Of a DNA stretch of 64,000 nt, positions 1-11,050 are shown in pieces. A model generated the notes under the pieces. It made no database searches and was not told where the DNA came from. It saw only the letters and a list, made by a program, of their open reading frames with translations. Source of the DNA: Drosophila persimilis (Eukaryota > Arthropoda > Insecta > Diptera > Drosophilidae). The DNA lies in NCBI RefSeq assembly GCF_003286085.1, contig NW_020825288.1, forward strand, positions 10,044,001 through 10,108,000, read 5' to 3'. The number at the start of each line of letters is the position of its first letter. The first letter of the stretch is position 1. Made by a program: the position numbers and the translations under genes.

Positions 1-1248
1 TATAACAATCTCATATTAAGCAATTATTTAATTAATGTACATAAGTAATTGGTTAATGTCCCTCGAGGTTCTGGAGGAGTCATCAAACGAATTTTTCATT
101 GAATTTGAAGACCTGTTTTTTGTTCCTTCTGAAATTTGTTTAAAACAGTACACCACTTTGTTTCCCATTCGTGCGTTGTGCGATTAGCGAAACTCTAAAT
201 AGGATATTTGTCGAGTTTTTACAGCAAAGTCACAAACTGGAATGCTATTCAAACCCTATAAAGTCCAATGTCCACCAATCTCTCAGTCCGTCTGTCCGAA
301 TATCTGTCGGTTTCTATGTCCTCTTTCATTTAACTGTCTGGCTGGAAGCTGAACACGTTGAAATTTAATATTTTGTCGATTTTTTCAGTTTTTATACCCG
401 ATGCTCAAAAAGAGAATAAGGGTTATTTTAGCTTTGTGGTGACAGTGGATGTGTAAAACACTTAGAAGAAAGCATTTCCGACCCCATAGTGTATATACAT
501 ATATTCTTGATCAGCATCAATAGCCGACTCGATCTGGGAGACTGGATCTTAGAGTCTATGAGTGCTCGGGATATAAAGACTTCTGTGATATCACACTGTT
601 ACAAGCGTACTTCAATATTTCGCCACGTTCCCTTCCACCCCCACAAAGGACGAAAATCTGTGGCATCCACAATTTTGATGTTACGAGAAAACTCAAAACG
701 CAGAATCTGGATCAGATCTGATTATTACAGCTAGAATGAACAAATCAATTTGCAGTGCTTACTCTTTCTCTCTCTCATAGTATTCTGACTGCAATCGAGT
801 GTAGATGTTCGTTAAAATTTAAATATCGTGAAATCGAAATTCGAATTTTTCCAAATTATAATTAAATTTTTTCCAAAGTATGTATAAGTTAAGAAATTAG
901 TACATTTTTGTGGATACTTACTCATTTTTGAGCTCACATCTGAGCTCTTTAGGAACCATGAATAAATTAGATTGGAATACATTTGCACCCCCAAATCTTT
1001 TAGAAAAATCGAATCTTGTTACTAGTGTAATCAACTAAACTCAACAAATTGTATATTTACGCATTGTGGAAAAAGTTAACAAAGTATAAAAGCTATATAC
1101 CTACATACAGATGTATGTATGTACATACAGCGCCTGGCGGCACAAGCCCCTCAATTTCTGTAAATCAATCATTTAGATCTTGCAATCGCTTGAAAGCTTT
1201 CGGGCCGCGGGTAAACGAAAGAGTAAGCCATATCTAACAAGTACTTAC
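1..1248. other. Sequence downstream of the dsx male coding exon, no gene seen
   Basis: No convincing coding region is visible. If the candidate donor at 1248/1249 is used, this stretch lies in the last dsx intron, and a terminal male 3' UTR exon would sit left of the window. It contains one copy of a dispersed repeat (about 385-780). The remainder is AT-rich. Confidence 0.5.
385..780 (-). repeat. Dispersed repeat, copy A (antisense)
   Basis: The minus strand carries a recognisable series of blocks: a GATCAGATC-type block, a CACAGATTTTCGTCCTTTGTGGG block, a TGATATCACAG block, a TCGACTCGGCTATTGATGCTGATC block and a terminal ATCGGGTATAAAAA block. The same order recurs at 45.97-46.5, 50.4-50.95 and 59.37-59.75 kb on the plus strand. 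No ORF, terminal inverted repeat or target-site duplication was identified. I recognise the block order as common in Drosophila noncoding DNA but do not assign a family name. Confidence 0.6.
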
Positions 1249-1251
1249 ACA
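1243..1251 (-). promoter_or_regulatory. dsx: Candidate donor splice site in male 3' UTR
   Basis: The minus strand reads TGT|GTAAGTAC with the junction between 1249 and 1248, about 60 nt after the male stop codon. In D. melanogaster the male mRNA has a further exon after the male coding exon, so a donor here is expected. The acceptor would lie outside the window. Confidence 0.45.
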
Positions 1252-1307
1252 AAGAGGACAGCTGCCGCTGCTGCTGCCGCCACAGCGGCGGCAACATTGC
1301 GATACTG

Positions 1308-1756
1308 CTACGTGGCAGCCGTGGAGCTGACCAGATGGTGGCCATGATGGTAGGCTCCGTTGCTGCTGCTGTGTGCTGGTGGCGGCGGAGGCGGCGTGGG
1401 GGGCGTGCCCGAGCGGGACCTTTGGCGGTGGGTGGGCGTAGAGGTGGTTGGCATCATGGTGACCATTGTTGGCGAGGCGGCCGAATGCACGGTGCCGTTG
1501 CTGCTCCCGGGCCGCGAGTGTTTCTGATGAGGATGGGCGGCTGCTCCGCTTGGGCTGGATGGAGACCGGCTCAGGGCCAGTGGCTCGGGCGTCGGCGGAC
1601 GAATCTGGGTGAGGGGCAGGTGGGTGAAGTGCGCTCCATAGCGGCTCTGTTCGATGCTCGGATAGGTCAGGTACATCGGTGCTCCGTTCACCAAAGCCAT
1701 CGGTGTGTAGTAGTTGTAATAGATTTGGGCTACAATACGATTTATTTCTACACGTG
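1308..1756 (-). CDS. dsx: doublesex male-specific exon (coding part)
   Basis: This exon encodes the 149-residue male-specific C-terminus of Doublesex, beginning ARVEINRIVAQIYYNYYTPM and ending HHLVSSTAAT. The acceptor is AATCCACAG before CACGTG; the exon starts at 1756, and G from exon 3 plus CA gives the first alanine. The first 60 residues are tyrosine-rich and well conserved as I know the D. melanogaster protein. The middle is Ser/Pro-rich, followed by an Arg-Ser patch, a run of six prolines and a His-rich stretch. In males the default pathway skips the female exon and joins exon 3 here, giving DsxM, which activates male and represses female programmes. The stop is TAG at 1308-1310, and an untranslated tail follows to the candidate donor near 1249. 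Confidence 0.95.
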
Positions 1757-3002
1757 CTGTGGATTGGATCAACAGAGATGCGAGATTAAAAATTGATTTC
1801 ACAGCGAAATACACCGTAAAACGGTCCAAATTACTTGACTCAGTACCCCGTAAAAGAGTGTACCCCCTCAAGCCACATATTGGTTTTATGGTGGTATGGT
1901 TTTATTGGTGATATTAGTCTATTCCTAACCATAGTAAATAATCTTTTGCCAAGCAGCTCCCGTTGACGGATTCCTACCTTAAAGCCTGATGGAACTTGCG
2001 TTTTGGTTTATTTTGAATTGTAAATAATACATTTTTAACATATTCTAACCGAGAGAAATATCCAATTAAAATTATATACCTACATATGTACTTATGTTTA
2101 AAAAATTGTATAAGTTTAATTTAAAAAATGTGCTGCGACACTTTATTATGCAATATGTTGGAAAACGTAGAGTGGATTTGCTTTAAAACTTGTTCTGTTG
2201 AAATTCGAACAATCTATCACAAAAACTAAAAACATGTACATTTGAAATGATTTAAAATTTACAAGAATTGTAAATGAAATGCATATAAACGTTCGAAATA
2301 TCTTTAAAATCAAATTTTAAATTCATAAAACTAATAACGAAAACCCATACAAACATTCCGAATTGTACTTTTTCCATTCTGGATTGATCTTCCACTGTGT
2401 GTCAATACAAGAGACAGTAAGTCCATACATATGTATATGTACATATGTATGTATGTATACCCAATCTTAATCTATAAAGATCTGTAGCTCAGAAATATTT
2501 AGGCTGAAACCCCGATAAAGGTCCAGAAAAAATAAAGGATACACATAATTATTATTAATAAAATTACCTATCTTAGGCACTTTAGTCCCTGAACTATCGG
2601 TAACATCCTGCAAAGTGTATAATATACACCTTTTCTTTAATTTATAACATTAACTTATGCTTATATTTTATGCAGAATTTACATACGCATCGCGTCCTAC
2701 ATCGTTGGCCATAACGTCGGTTTTCACACTTTATAACAAAAATGTGCAAGAGGGTAGGGAAGTAATGGTATACTGTATGGGAAGGCACCCATAACATTAA
2801 CTATGCCCGGCACTAAATGTCTATACCATCCGAAAAAGATTTGCGCCATTTTGGAATGCACCTGGGGACCCGGCCAGGGCCGGCCCACCTATGGCCTCGG
2901 CATGCACTTTATGCGCAACCTTCGCACGGTGCTCACACAATAAAACCTCCCCAGCACGGCGCCCCTTCGGCCAAGACCCCAGATCCCAGATCCCATCCAC
3001 AG

Positions 3003-3056
3003 GCAGAGCCAGAGCCAGAGTCAGAGCCAGAGCCAACGCCAAAGCCAAAGCCACAT
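3003..3056. repeat. (GAGCCA)n / (AAAGCC) hexamer tract
   Basis: Imperfect hexamers with GAGCCA as the main unit drift into CCAAAG units. It reads as an Ala/Leu or Glu-Pro repeat in translation, which makes misleading ORFs on both strands. Confidence 0.8.
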
Positions 3057-5940
3057 CCCAGCTCCAGTTGGAGTTTCTGTTGCAAGAGCCTTTGTCTTCC
3101 GCTGACTCCCCTCCTTATCTGCGTGGCAAAAACTTTTCAAAATTTTACTGCTTGCTGCAACATCAAAATGCCAAGTTTTTACGATTACTCTGCTGCTGCT
3201 GCAATTTTACTTAATTTTAATGGGATTTTTTCTTCCGCCAACTGCAGAATGCATTAAACAGGGCCAGAGCATACGAGGCAGAATTACGCATGAGCGTGCT
3301 CCTGCTCTCGAGACTCAGAAATATTTGATAGGGAATACATAGGTACAGTCAATACCAGACCCAACCTAGTCGCAACTAATGCCGCCCGCCCATTGTGCAA
3401 TTTGACGAAATAATAAAAAGTCGTAAAGAAGTTGTGACCTGACGTTGGGTGGATCGAGTCGGTGGGACAGAGGCCAGCAGTCCAATACAGCTGTGGTCTT
3501 ACTCTAAAGTAGCTCTTAAAGAACTTGTTAATATATATAGCTATCTCGCTTGGGTCAGCCAATAAACTGAGACCTAGTGTCGGGTTAATTAGAAGGATGG
3601 ATTTTCAAGTATTCTAAGCAGAGGAGAAATCCGCCTCCACTCTCAGAGGTTATTAAGCCAAGCGCTTCCAAGGCTATGCAATTTGAAAAATGTAGTATGT
3701 ATAGGTATATATAATCCGTGCGTTGAAAAAATAAATTAAAGGAGATTTTATATTTCTTACAGGAGGACAGGAGGACGTACGTCTGTCTGTTCATCTGTCT
3801 GTTCACAGCTTTCATGTTATCCCGATGTTATTTGGTAATGATGACATTTTTCGTTGAGACACGTTGAAAACTAAGATCCCAGGAAATCGCTAGAACGACC
3901 CTATACATACGTTATGGGGTCAGAAGCTAACCTCCTCAATGGTATAAAAAAGAGAATATTAGCGAGAGTTCTGATAGTGAGACCTCCCATTATTTTCTCA
4001 TCTTAAATTTGTTTTCAAATATGGATCAGGACAATGCATAAGGAAACCATTCCAGAATTCATTCGTTCTTTGTTCTCATACTGCTTAGATGAATGACCAA
4101 CCATTATTCACGTGTATAAAGTTCCCCGCTATGAAATTAGCTCCCTGGACTGCTCTCCCTTCCCTAGAGTTTCATAATCTGAGCGCTTGCAGGCCACAAA
4201 ACCTCCCCAATAGGTTTTCAGTTGACTTGGCCGAGGAGGCAACCATTACCATTTCCCGAGAGAGAAACAAGAATCAGGCCAACGTGATGGAAAACTAAAC
4301 GTATGTCCAGGCTGGTTATGGTAGGTCCATTTATGATAAACTGGCTGGTTATTATTTTACAGGGATGGACCGGGATACATCCTGCTTGTCTATATATAGA
4401 TTATACATATATCAGATGTCTGGCACAAGTGGCAGCTTGTGTCGGTATCGTATCCATGTAAGTTGTTGAGCAGTAAAAATAACAGTAGCCCTCCCAGGAA
4501 GGAGATGGAGATGGAGATGTGGAGTAGAAGTTGACGCTGCACAAATAATTTACGACCCGCCCACAATATGAAGTCGTAAAGTTGGAAATTTTTGCTTCCT
4601 GCTGCCGCTGGGTCTGAAATTCCCTATAGTTTTTAATAAGCAATGGTAAATGTTTGGGATGAAAGTGGAAAGAATTTGTTCGCTGAGCTGTGCTAAGCAA
4701 GACTGGACTGGGCTGTGGCTGAGGTATAAGGTGAGGTGGGCATCTCTTTCCCCATTTCCATTTCCATCCCCATCGACTCTCACATCCACAAGACGATGAT
4801 GATGAGGCTCTCATCTCGTTATGGCGCCTCATACAAAATGGTATACTGCCGAGTCTATTTTTTTATGTGAATACAAAGAGAGGCGTCGCTCAAAATATGA
4901 CAAAACGCGAGGATATGGAAAGGTCTCATAAAATAGTTATGAGGGGTTGGACTAGATACCTCTCGGGTGTATGCATTCAGTAATTTGCTTTGTGGGATAT
5001 TAGAGGAAACGAATGCTAAACTAAAGAGCTTCGGGTACGACTTTGGTATTTTAAAAATACGTTCATTAATTAATGTTACAAATAGCAGATATACTAGCAT
5101 GGTTTTTGTGCATTTTCGAATTTTAAATTGGATCGCACATTGGAAAAGTTTCAACAAAAATGAAAAGAAATTGAAGATTTGAAGCCCTATGAAAGCAAAT
5201 CGCAGCCTGCAAATTTCAATAAAATTCGCGATTCTTTGCCACCAAATCAGCTCACATGTTGGATGATCCCCTCCCCTCCCCACCCACGCACCTTTCCCGC
5301 ACAATTCAACCATAAACACTTTTAAGCTTTATGGTGGCCACATTTACACGTTGCCATTGCCTACCCATGGCAACCCAGAGAGCCCGTTCTTCATGTCCCA
5401 GTCTGTCTCAGCCCCGTCCTCCTGCAATTCCTAAAATACCATCGTGACGTGTTTAGTGCCGAGAAACGATGTTGAGCTGTTACGGCCGGAGTATTGCAGC
5501 TACCTGGCAGTAGAGTGGAGCGTAGTGAAGCAGCTTTCCCATGCCGGAAAGCAAGGAAGCAGGCAAAACTGAGAACTGAAACCGAAGCTGGGTATCCCAA
5601 GCCTCTGAGCGACGGTGTTGGCAATGTCGTAAATTTTTCGCATGCATTTTTCGGTTTAATGATGCATTTACGATCCGAGCAGCAGTGGCGACTCAGGCAA
5701 CTCCCAGCTCCCGTACTGCTCCGATCCACCGACCCACCAATTCCGAACTGGAAACAGCAAACTTCGTCTACTTCTGGGACGTGCCATGGTAATGGTTTCA
5801 GTGAAATGGCAACAACTTGAAAAGCAATCGTTACAATTTTTAATGTCATCAACAAAACAAACAGCAGCTGATACTTCTGCCCTGAGGCAATTCCATTTTC
5901 TGGGGATTCGGGTTGCGTTTCCATTTGTTAATGGCTTCAA

Positions 5941-5987
5941 GGAGGGTGTAGGGTGTAGGGTGTAGGGTGTAGGGTGCAGGTGTAGGG
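5941..5987. repeat. (GGGTGTA)n heptamer tract
   Basis: About six imperfect tandem copies of GGGTGTA. The motif looks like vertebrate-type telomere repeats, but Drosophila telomeres are retrotransposon-based, so this is an ordinary intronic minisatellite. Confidence 0.85.
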
Positions 5988-6059
5988 CGGAAAATCGTAT
6001 TCGCTATTGCTCTCGGCAAGTAAGGTTAGCCTAACTGATTCTCTGAGTAGGGAAAATAG

Positions 6060-6065
6060 TTTATT
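6060..6065 (-). terminator. dsx: Candidate polyadenylation signal, female dsx mRNA
   Basis: AATAAA on the minus strand, about 1.17 kb downstream of the female acceptor. A second AATAAA lies at 6229-6234. Either could end the female terminal exon, and sequence alone cannot choose between them. Confidence 0.35.
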
Positions 6066-6228
6066 TTTGACATTTCAGGTTTATCCTTTTATAATATTTC
6101 GTCGTACTTAAGTCGATAACAATATTTATACAATGAGAATTATTATTATTAAATATTACAAGTAGAGTTTCGCAGTACGTCGAAAGAGTTAACCTATTAA
6201 CTCGTATATATGTATATATATATTGTAT

Positions 6229-6234
6229 TTTATT
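6229..6234 (-). terminator. dsx: Alternative polyadenylation signal, female dsx mRNA
   Basis: AATAAA on the minus strand, about 1.0 kb after the female acceptor and some 400 nt after the last splicing-enhancer repeat. Confidence 0.35.
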
Positions 6235-6442
6235 TGTGCACCATCTCACAACAATTTTTTGTAGCACATCCCAGCTGGAAATATGTGTTCGTTCTTCTTT
6301 GAACACAAAACTCATATATCGTACTTAGCAAACAGTTTTGAGATTAGCGGACAGGATTAGATATGGACGAGTATGGAATATAATTTCCTCCATGGCACCT
6401 ATTGATATCCAATTTGAACTGTACTTAAGTATCTGATAACCT

Positions 6443-6481
6443 CTTCAATCATTCAATGATTCAATGATTCAATGCTTCAAT
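6443..6481. repeat. (ATTCAATG)n octamer tract
   Basis: Four imperfect copies of ATTCAATG in the female 3' UTR or just beyond it. Confidence 0.75.
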
Positions 6482-6636
6482 TATGTATGTAAGTACTAAG
6501 GTAACAAAGGAATAACTCAAGTGACTCGTCAGAAGAGTTTTCTGGGTCTGTTCGGTGAAAATATATAAAGAAAGACTTAATCTAATTTTGAACTAAATTC
6601 ATACACCCGATGTGCAGATTTGTGTTGAAAGCACTT

Positions 6637-6922
6637 TGTTGATTGTTGAAATGTAGAGGAGTGTTGATTTACGGTTTTTTTCGAAAATATTTAAAATTTA
6701 TAGATGCAAAAAGTTGACTTCTTTTGTTGGCGGCATTGTGTTTCTTGAGTGTTGAATAGGATCCAATGGGGGAGTGTTGATTGAAGAGAAGAGAATGTTG
6801 ATTGATGATTGATAGGCAGGCATCGTCCTTAGAGCGGCGGTTATTGGTTGATTGAAGAAGGAGGGTGTGGGGAGCAACGGTCACAGCTCACACATCGATA
6901 TATTTGGTTTGTTGATTGAAGA
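6637..6922 (-). promoter_or_regulatory. dsx: dsx repeat element array (Tra/Tra2 splicing enhancer)
   Basis: The minus strand carries a cluster of 13-mers matching TCWWCRATCAACA, the dsx repeat element. In transcript order: 6910-6922 TCTTCAATCAACA (exact), 6846-6858 TCTTCAATCAACC (12 of 13), 6796-6808 TCATCAATCAACA (exact), 6775-6787 TCTTCAATCAACA (exact), a degenerate copy at 6662-6674 (CCGTAAATCAACA) and 6637-6649 TCAACAATCAACA (exact). The first copy is 304 nt downstream of the female acceptor, matching the roughly 300 nt distance known in D. melanogaster. In females Tra and Tra2 with SR proteins assemble on these repeats and activate the weak upstream acceptor. Males lack functional Tra, so the exon is skipped. 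Confidence 0.95.
6713..6730 (-). promoter_or_regulatory. dsx: Purine-rich element candidate within the enhancer
   Basis: The minus strand reads CCAACAAAAGAAGTCAAC in the 100-nt gap between the upstream four repeats and the two distal ones. D. melanogaster has a purine-rich Tra2/SR binding element in an equivalent gap. The sequence match is loose, so position is the main argument. Confidence 0.35.
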
Positions 6923-7134
6923 AAATCCAGTGGCGCTTTAGCTTACCGATAAATTCGATATATTTACAAAGGTTTGGCTTCTTAGAACTTTAATTTACTT
7001 TACTTTGATTTACTCAAGTCGAACTCGCGCGCGCTTTTTCGCTTAAGCATTAAGCTAAGTTTGTGATGCTGAACAATAAATATCGGGGCAAAGATAAAAT
7101 CGCAATATTCGTTACTTCAGTTAATGAAAAATTA

Positions 7135-7226
7135 TCATCCACATTGCCGCGTTGTGTTGCGTAGCTCACCCCCGTCATAGATATTCAAATTATGCTGACG
7201 GGAGTACTCATTCACAACGTACTGGC
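7135..7226 (-). CDS. dsx: doublesex female-specific exon (coding part)
   Basis: This exon encodes the 30-residue female C-terminus, starting GQYVVNEYSRQHNLNIYDGG and ending NTTRQCG, then TGA at 7135-7137. The glycine codon is completed by the last G of exon 3. I recognise it as the DsxF tail, unchanged from D. melanogaster as far as I recall. It extends the dimerisation domain begun by exon 3 and creates the surface that the coactivator Intersex uses in females. The exon is terminal in females: the 3' UTR continues through the enhancer array to a poly(A) site near 6.2-6.0 kb. Its only defence against being skipped is the downstream enhancer, since the acceptor is weak. Confidence 0.97.
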
Positions 7227-7246
7227 CTGGTTTGGATCAGATCGGA
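7227..7246 (-). promoter_or_regulatory. dsx: Weak female-specific 3' splice site
   Basis: The minus strand just before the exon reads CTGATCCAAACCAG|G. The polypyrimidine tract is interrupted by purines throughout, which is the known reason this acceptor needs Tra/Tra2 help. The intron it closes is only 108 nt (7227-7334). Confidence 0.85.
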
Positions 7247-7334
7247 AGATATTGGGAATTTATTATACGTTGCACATGGTGGGCGTGAGGGTAATGTGTA
7301 CGGCTGGCGGCTTCTCGACGATCTCTTGACTTAC

Positions 7335-7472
7335 CCTCTTCGATTCGACGCGAAGCCTCTTCGATATTTGCGTCAGCGTCCTTCAGTATCACATACATGA
7401 GCGGCATCAGCTCCCAGGGATATCGGAATTTCTCTAATAGCTTTTGGCAATAGTCTAGGAAAACGTCTTGGC
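7335..7472 (-). CDS. dsx: doublesex common exon 3 (dimerisation domain)
   Basis: This 138-nt internal exon encodes QDVFLDYCQKLLEKFRYPWE through DANIEEASRRIEE. It is the common part of the C-terminal oligomerisation domain, a UBA-like helical fold in which each Dsx monomer contacts its partner. It begins after TTTCAG at 7473 with GC, completing a glycine codon from exon 2, and ends with GAAGAGG|GTAAGTC at 7335. Beyond it the transcript takes either the female exon 108 nt downstream or the male exon about 5.6 kb downstream. Both choices keep frame because both start in the same phase. Confidence 0.97.
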
Positions 7473-8969
7473 CTGAAATGTATACAAAAAATATGAGACA
7501 CATATTAGTTTTCTCATGGTTCTCATTGATCGGACATCGATCTGTTATCCAATTCAAAGTCAGCTTCATTCATTCATCAATCCACATAACATAAACATTG
7601 ACATAAATAAAAATAATTCAAGTCCCGACTTATCTCCATACGGTTCTTCTTAAATTTCGCATGGCACACATTTTGTCAAGCAGCGACAGATCCGACTCCG
7701 CCTTTACCCCTTTTGCAATCCCTGCCAGACAAAGCAATGCGAGACGTAAACATGGCGGCTAATTGGCGGCGAAAATTGCAACCGTATACTGCAGGGAACG
7801 CAGAACGGAATCGAAACTCTAGAGACTAGAGTCAAAGAATGCTCAACCAGCATAAGAGGCGGCTGTTGTAATGCAAGATGTCAAGAATGGGCTCAATACA
7901 AAGGCTGAGGCTGAATCTAGGCTGAAAATTGATAATTTCTGCATAAGAATCATCAATAGCTCTGAAACTATTATTTTCAATAAAGAACCCCCACCTAATC
8001 GGATTAAGTCATATCTTAAATTAAGGTAAATTAAATGTAGTTTAACTTGTGAAACTGACAATGTCCTATTAAATCGTTCATGCTATCATCATCATGTTAA
8101 AATAAAATAATAAATAAAATATATGGAAATTTGCGTGTTTAACAATATCATTATGCCTGGTAACTTGATTTTTTTTGGGAAATACACGACACATATGTAT
8201 GTTGTATTTACTGAGTATTTCGTATCTTTAGGGATATAAAAATATAAAGGGTATAAGAAAAAAGTCATAGAGAACGGATGATCTTATAACAAAAGCAACA
8301 AGCTCCCTGTGCGCCCTATTTCTATGGCCCCTGGTGACCTGTGAAAATTGCTACTAACATTCTGCAGTTCTTTCGTGGTAGGTGCTATAAGTATTGGCTG
8401 AGTTTTCCATTTTTTTCGATGTTTTTCAGCTAAAGGTTCTCTGTCACCTGTTATTAGTCTGTAAACAGTCTGGATCGCTGTGAAGCGTTTTAACCGAGAC
8501 CGTACCTATCCTAGTGGGTAGTACCCATTAGAGTGCATTTATAGATTTACTTTAATGTTTACACATTCTACATGCAGAAAATTTTAACATAGATCTATTT
8601 TTGCGGCAGGCTGATAATATTACTAATTCTTATTTTACTAATATATGTACATAGGTAGATTTCATAAAAAGTAAAAAAAATAACTCTTTTTAGGGAAAGT
8701 TCTTTGCTGTTGAGTTATTCAAGCAAACTTTACAGATTGTCATAAAGTCTCGATCGATCTAGTTGGGGATTAAATGTATCTTAGTATAGTAGGAAGCTTT
8801 GAATGGTTTTATGAAAACAAAAACATTATTTGGAATGTGTGTATAAACATTGCACGTTTATTCCACTCGTTTCCCCAATGGCTACCTGTCCGACCATTCC
8901 TCATTTCGCTTTGGCACTATTCGTGTGGCCTCTGGTGCTGTCGTTTCATGTTTAAGTTCCTTGCCCTCC

Positions 8970-9033
8970 TCTCTCTCTCTCTCTCTCTCTCTGTTACACT
9001 CTCTCTCTCTCTCTCTGTCACTCTCTCTCTCCG
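8970..9033. repeat. (CT)n microsatellite
   Basis: Three CT blocks separated by GTTACA and GTCA-type breaks. It creates Leu-Ser runs in two plus-strand frames. Confidence 0.9.
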
Positions 9034-9229
9034 AGCTTATGCCATTATGCTCTTCGTATCGCCTGCCATTTTTTTCTTTCTTCTTGTTTTTACCTACACA
9101 GCAACAACAACAAAAACAATAGCCTCGGCATCGTCATCGTTGTCGGTAGTTTCGTTGTAGGCGGAGCTTCATATCCATTGGCCCGTTTTATTATGCCTCT
9201 CGCTTCTTTCCTCCTCAGTGATGTTGTAG

Positions 9230-9295
9230 TTGCTGGCGCTGCTGCTGTTGCTGCTGTTGCTGTTGTTGCTGCTGTTGCTGTTGCCTGCAACTGTG
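9230..9295. repeat. (GCTGTT)n / CAG-type tract
   Basis: Interspersed GCTGCTGTT units; the minus strand reads as CAG/CAA. Intronic. Confidence 0.85.
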
Positions 9296-10989
9296 CTGAG
9301 TAGTTGGCGCTTTGTTGCAGGGAGTTTGTGGCGCAAGATTTGCATTGGTGAACTCAGCCAGTGGCCAGTGTGTGTTCGTGAGCTGTGTTGAAGCATGTCT
9401 TGGAGCAGCTCTACTTCCTGTTGTTGCCCCTTGCTGCAGTTGCAGTGCCGTTTAGCTTACATGATTTCTGGTGTGGCACAGTGCACGGTGCACACATACA
9501 TAGGAGAGGAGAGGCATGCAACGGATCGCACGGCACGCACATTTGTTGGGCTGTTTGCAGCACTTTAATTTAGTAATTAAGCCATTAGTGGCTACTAGCT
9601 GACCATTGTTTTTGGGGGAGCTGTGGTAGTATTTTATGCTTTCAAATTATTTTATTAGCCGCAAATAAATCTAATAAATTGATTTATTGCTCCCGCCAAC
9701 CACAGCATGACCGTGGTCATAACAGCCAAACAATTTGATTAGCCCCAATTCGTTTTGTTTTTGCATGTTAACCACCAGGTCCCATTGGATTGGACACAAC
9801 TCGGTCGGAGGGAATTACACGGCTGAACCCCCATAATCCCATTTTTGTACAAACATTTTCAGCATTCTGTATATAAATAGGGTCACCTAAAAGCATTTGC
9901 TGTTGGCCAGAAGCAGGGAGAACATTCAATACTCAGTTACATTCCTTCGAGTATAAATATCTGAATCCAGATTAAATCCCTGGTTGTACATACTAGCTGT
10001 GGTTTTGGAGACTTCTGAGTGTTGAGCTAACTAATAAACCCGAGCTGGGAATCCATCCGAATGTAGGATGGATACATAGATAAATCAGTCTCCCACTCGT
10101 ACATAAGTTTGTTTTTGCATCTGTATCTGTCATACTATTCAGATGAAAGGGGAACTGTGAAAGGATCTTTTACGATACATACCTATCCCAACCTAACCTT
10201 ATCCTACGGGATGTTCCTTTTCGTTCGCATCCCAGATGTGCAATAGTTTTAGTTTGATTGACGTGAAACAAATTCAATACTCATCCCGAGCCCAGGACAT
10301 TTTAGTCACATTTCCCGAACTGAACGAGTATAGAGATTATGCAATTGTTATGTAAGCTACTCGGAAGATGTTGGTAACGCCCACTTTAAACGCACATTTT
10401 GTCTACTTCCACTCCCGACGAGCTGCAGCTGTCGTTGTTGCACCACCACACCCACACCCGTACAAAAACTCAGAGATACATATACATACATATATATACA
10501 CATATATACCTATGTATTTTTGGATATAGAGGTATGTACTCAGATGCACATTATATGTATGTACAGTTAGCCAGTAAACGATGCCATTAACGCGCATAAA
10601 CTGACTCTGCGCAGGGTCGAGAGGCAGGAGTGCATACGCATACCAACGCAGAGAAATATAAGTATATATGTACATACATATCCAAAGATACAGACATATA
10701 CAGGGTATATGCAGGTTGCACTCGTGTTGGTGCTGTTATTACTTTTATTACTGTCCAAACTGCAGCTAACCTTCCACTCGGCTCTCTGCTCCTGCTCTCT
10801 CAAAACATCCGAATCCGACTCCGACTCCGGCTCCGGCTTCGAGTGCTTCCCCGAGTGTCCTCGTTCCGGGGACTCTTCGCTCGTCCCCATCCTGCTTCCC
10901 GCCGAGTCGTTTAAGTCGTTAGCCAAGTTTTCTTGCTCGTTTTTCTGCGCCTTTTTATGAGTTTGTTGCTGCAGCACGAAGTGGGTTCT

Positions 10990-11050
10990 GGCGCTGCTCC
11001 CTCTCCTTCTCCTTCTCCTTCTCCTTCTCCATCTCCAGCTCCTCCTCCGG
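10990..11050. repeat. (TTCTCC)n tract
   Basis: Tandem TTCTCC hexamers grading into TCCAGCTCC. The minus strand reads as an Arg/Glu-rich false ORF. Confidence 0.85.

Larger units (their letters stand above)
1757..6059. other. dsx intron between female and male exons, no other gene
   Basis: This stretch lies between the probable end of the female terminal exon and the male acceptor. It is AT-rich with scattered short repeats. A glutamate-rich hexamer tract, (GAGCCA)n, lies near 3003-3056. Open frames on both strands are short or driven by those simple repeats, and I see no supported coding region. Confidence 0.6.

Noticed and set aside
1335..1796. 153-codon plus-strand open frame
   Set aside because: It is antisense to the dsx male exon; its Gly/Arg-rich content mirrors the Pro/Ser-rich dsx codons.
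5941..5987. Telomere-like GGGTGTA repeats
   Set aside because: Drosophila telomeres do not use such repeats; this is a short intronic minisatellite.
8774..9160. 128-codon plus-strand frame
   Set aside because: Half of it is a CT-repeat Leu-Ser run, with no splice or domain support.
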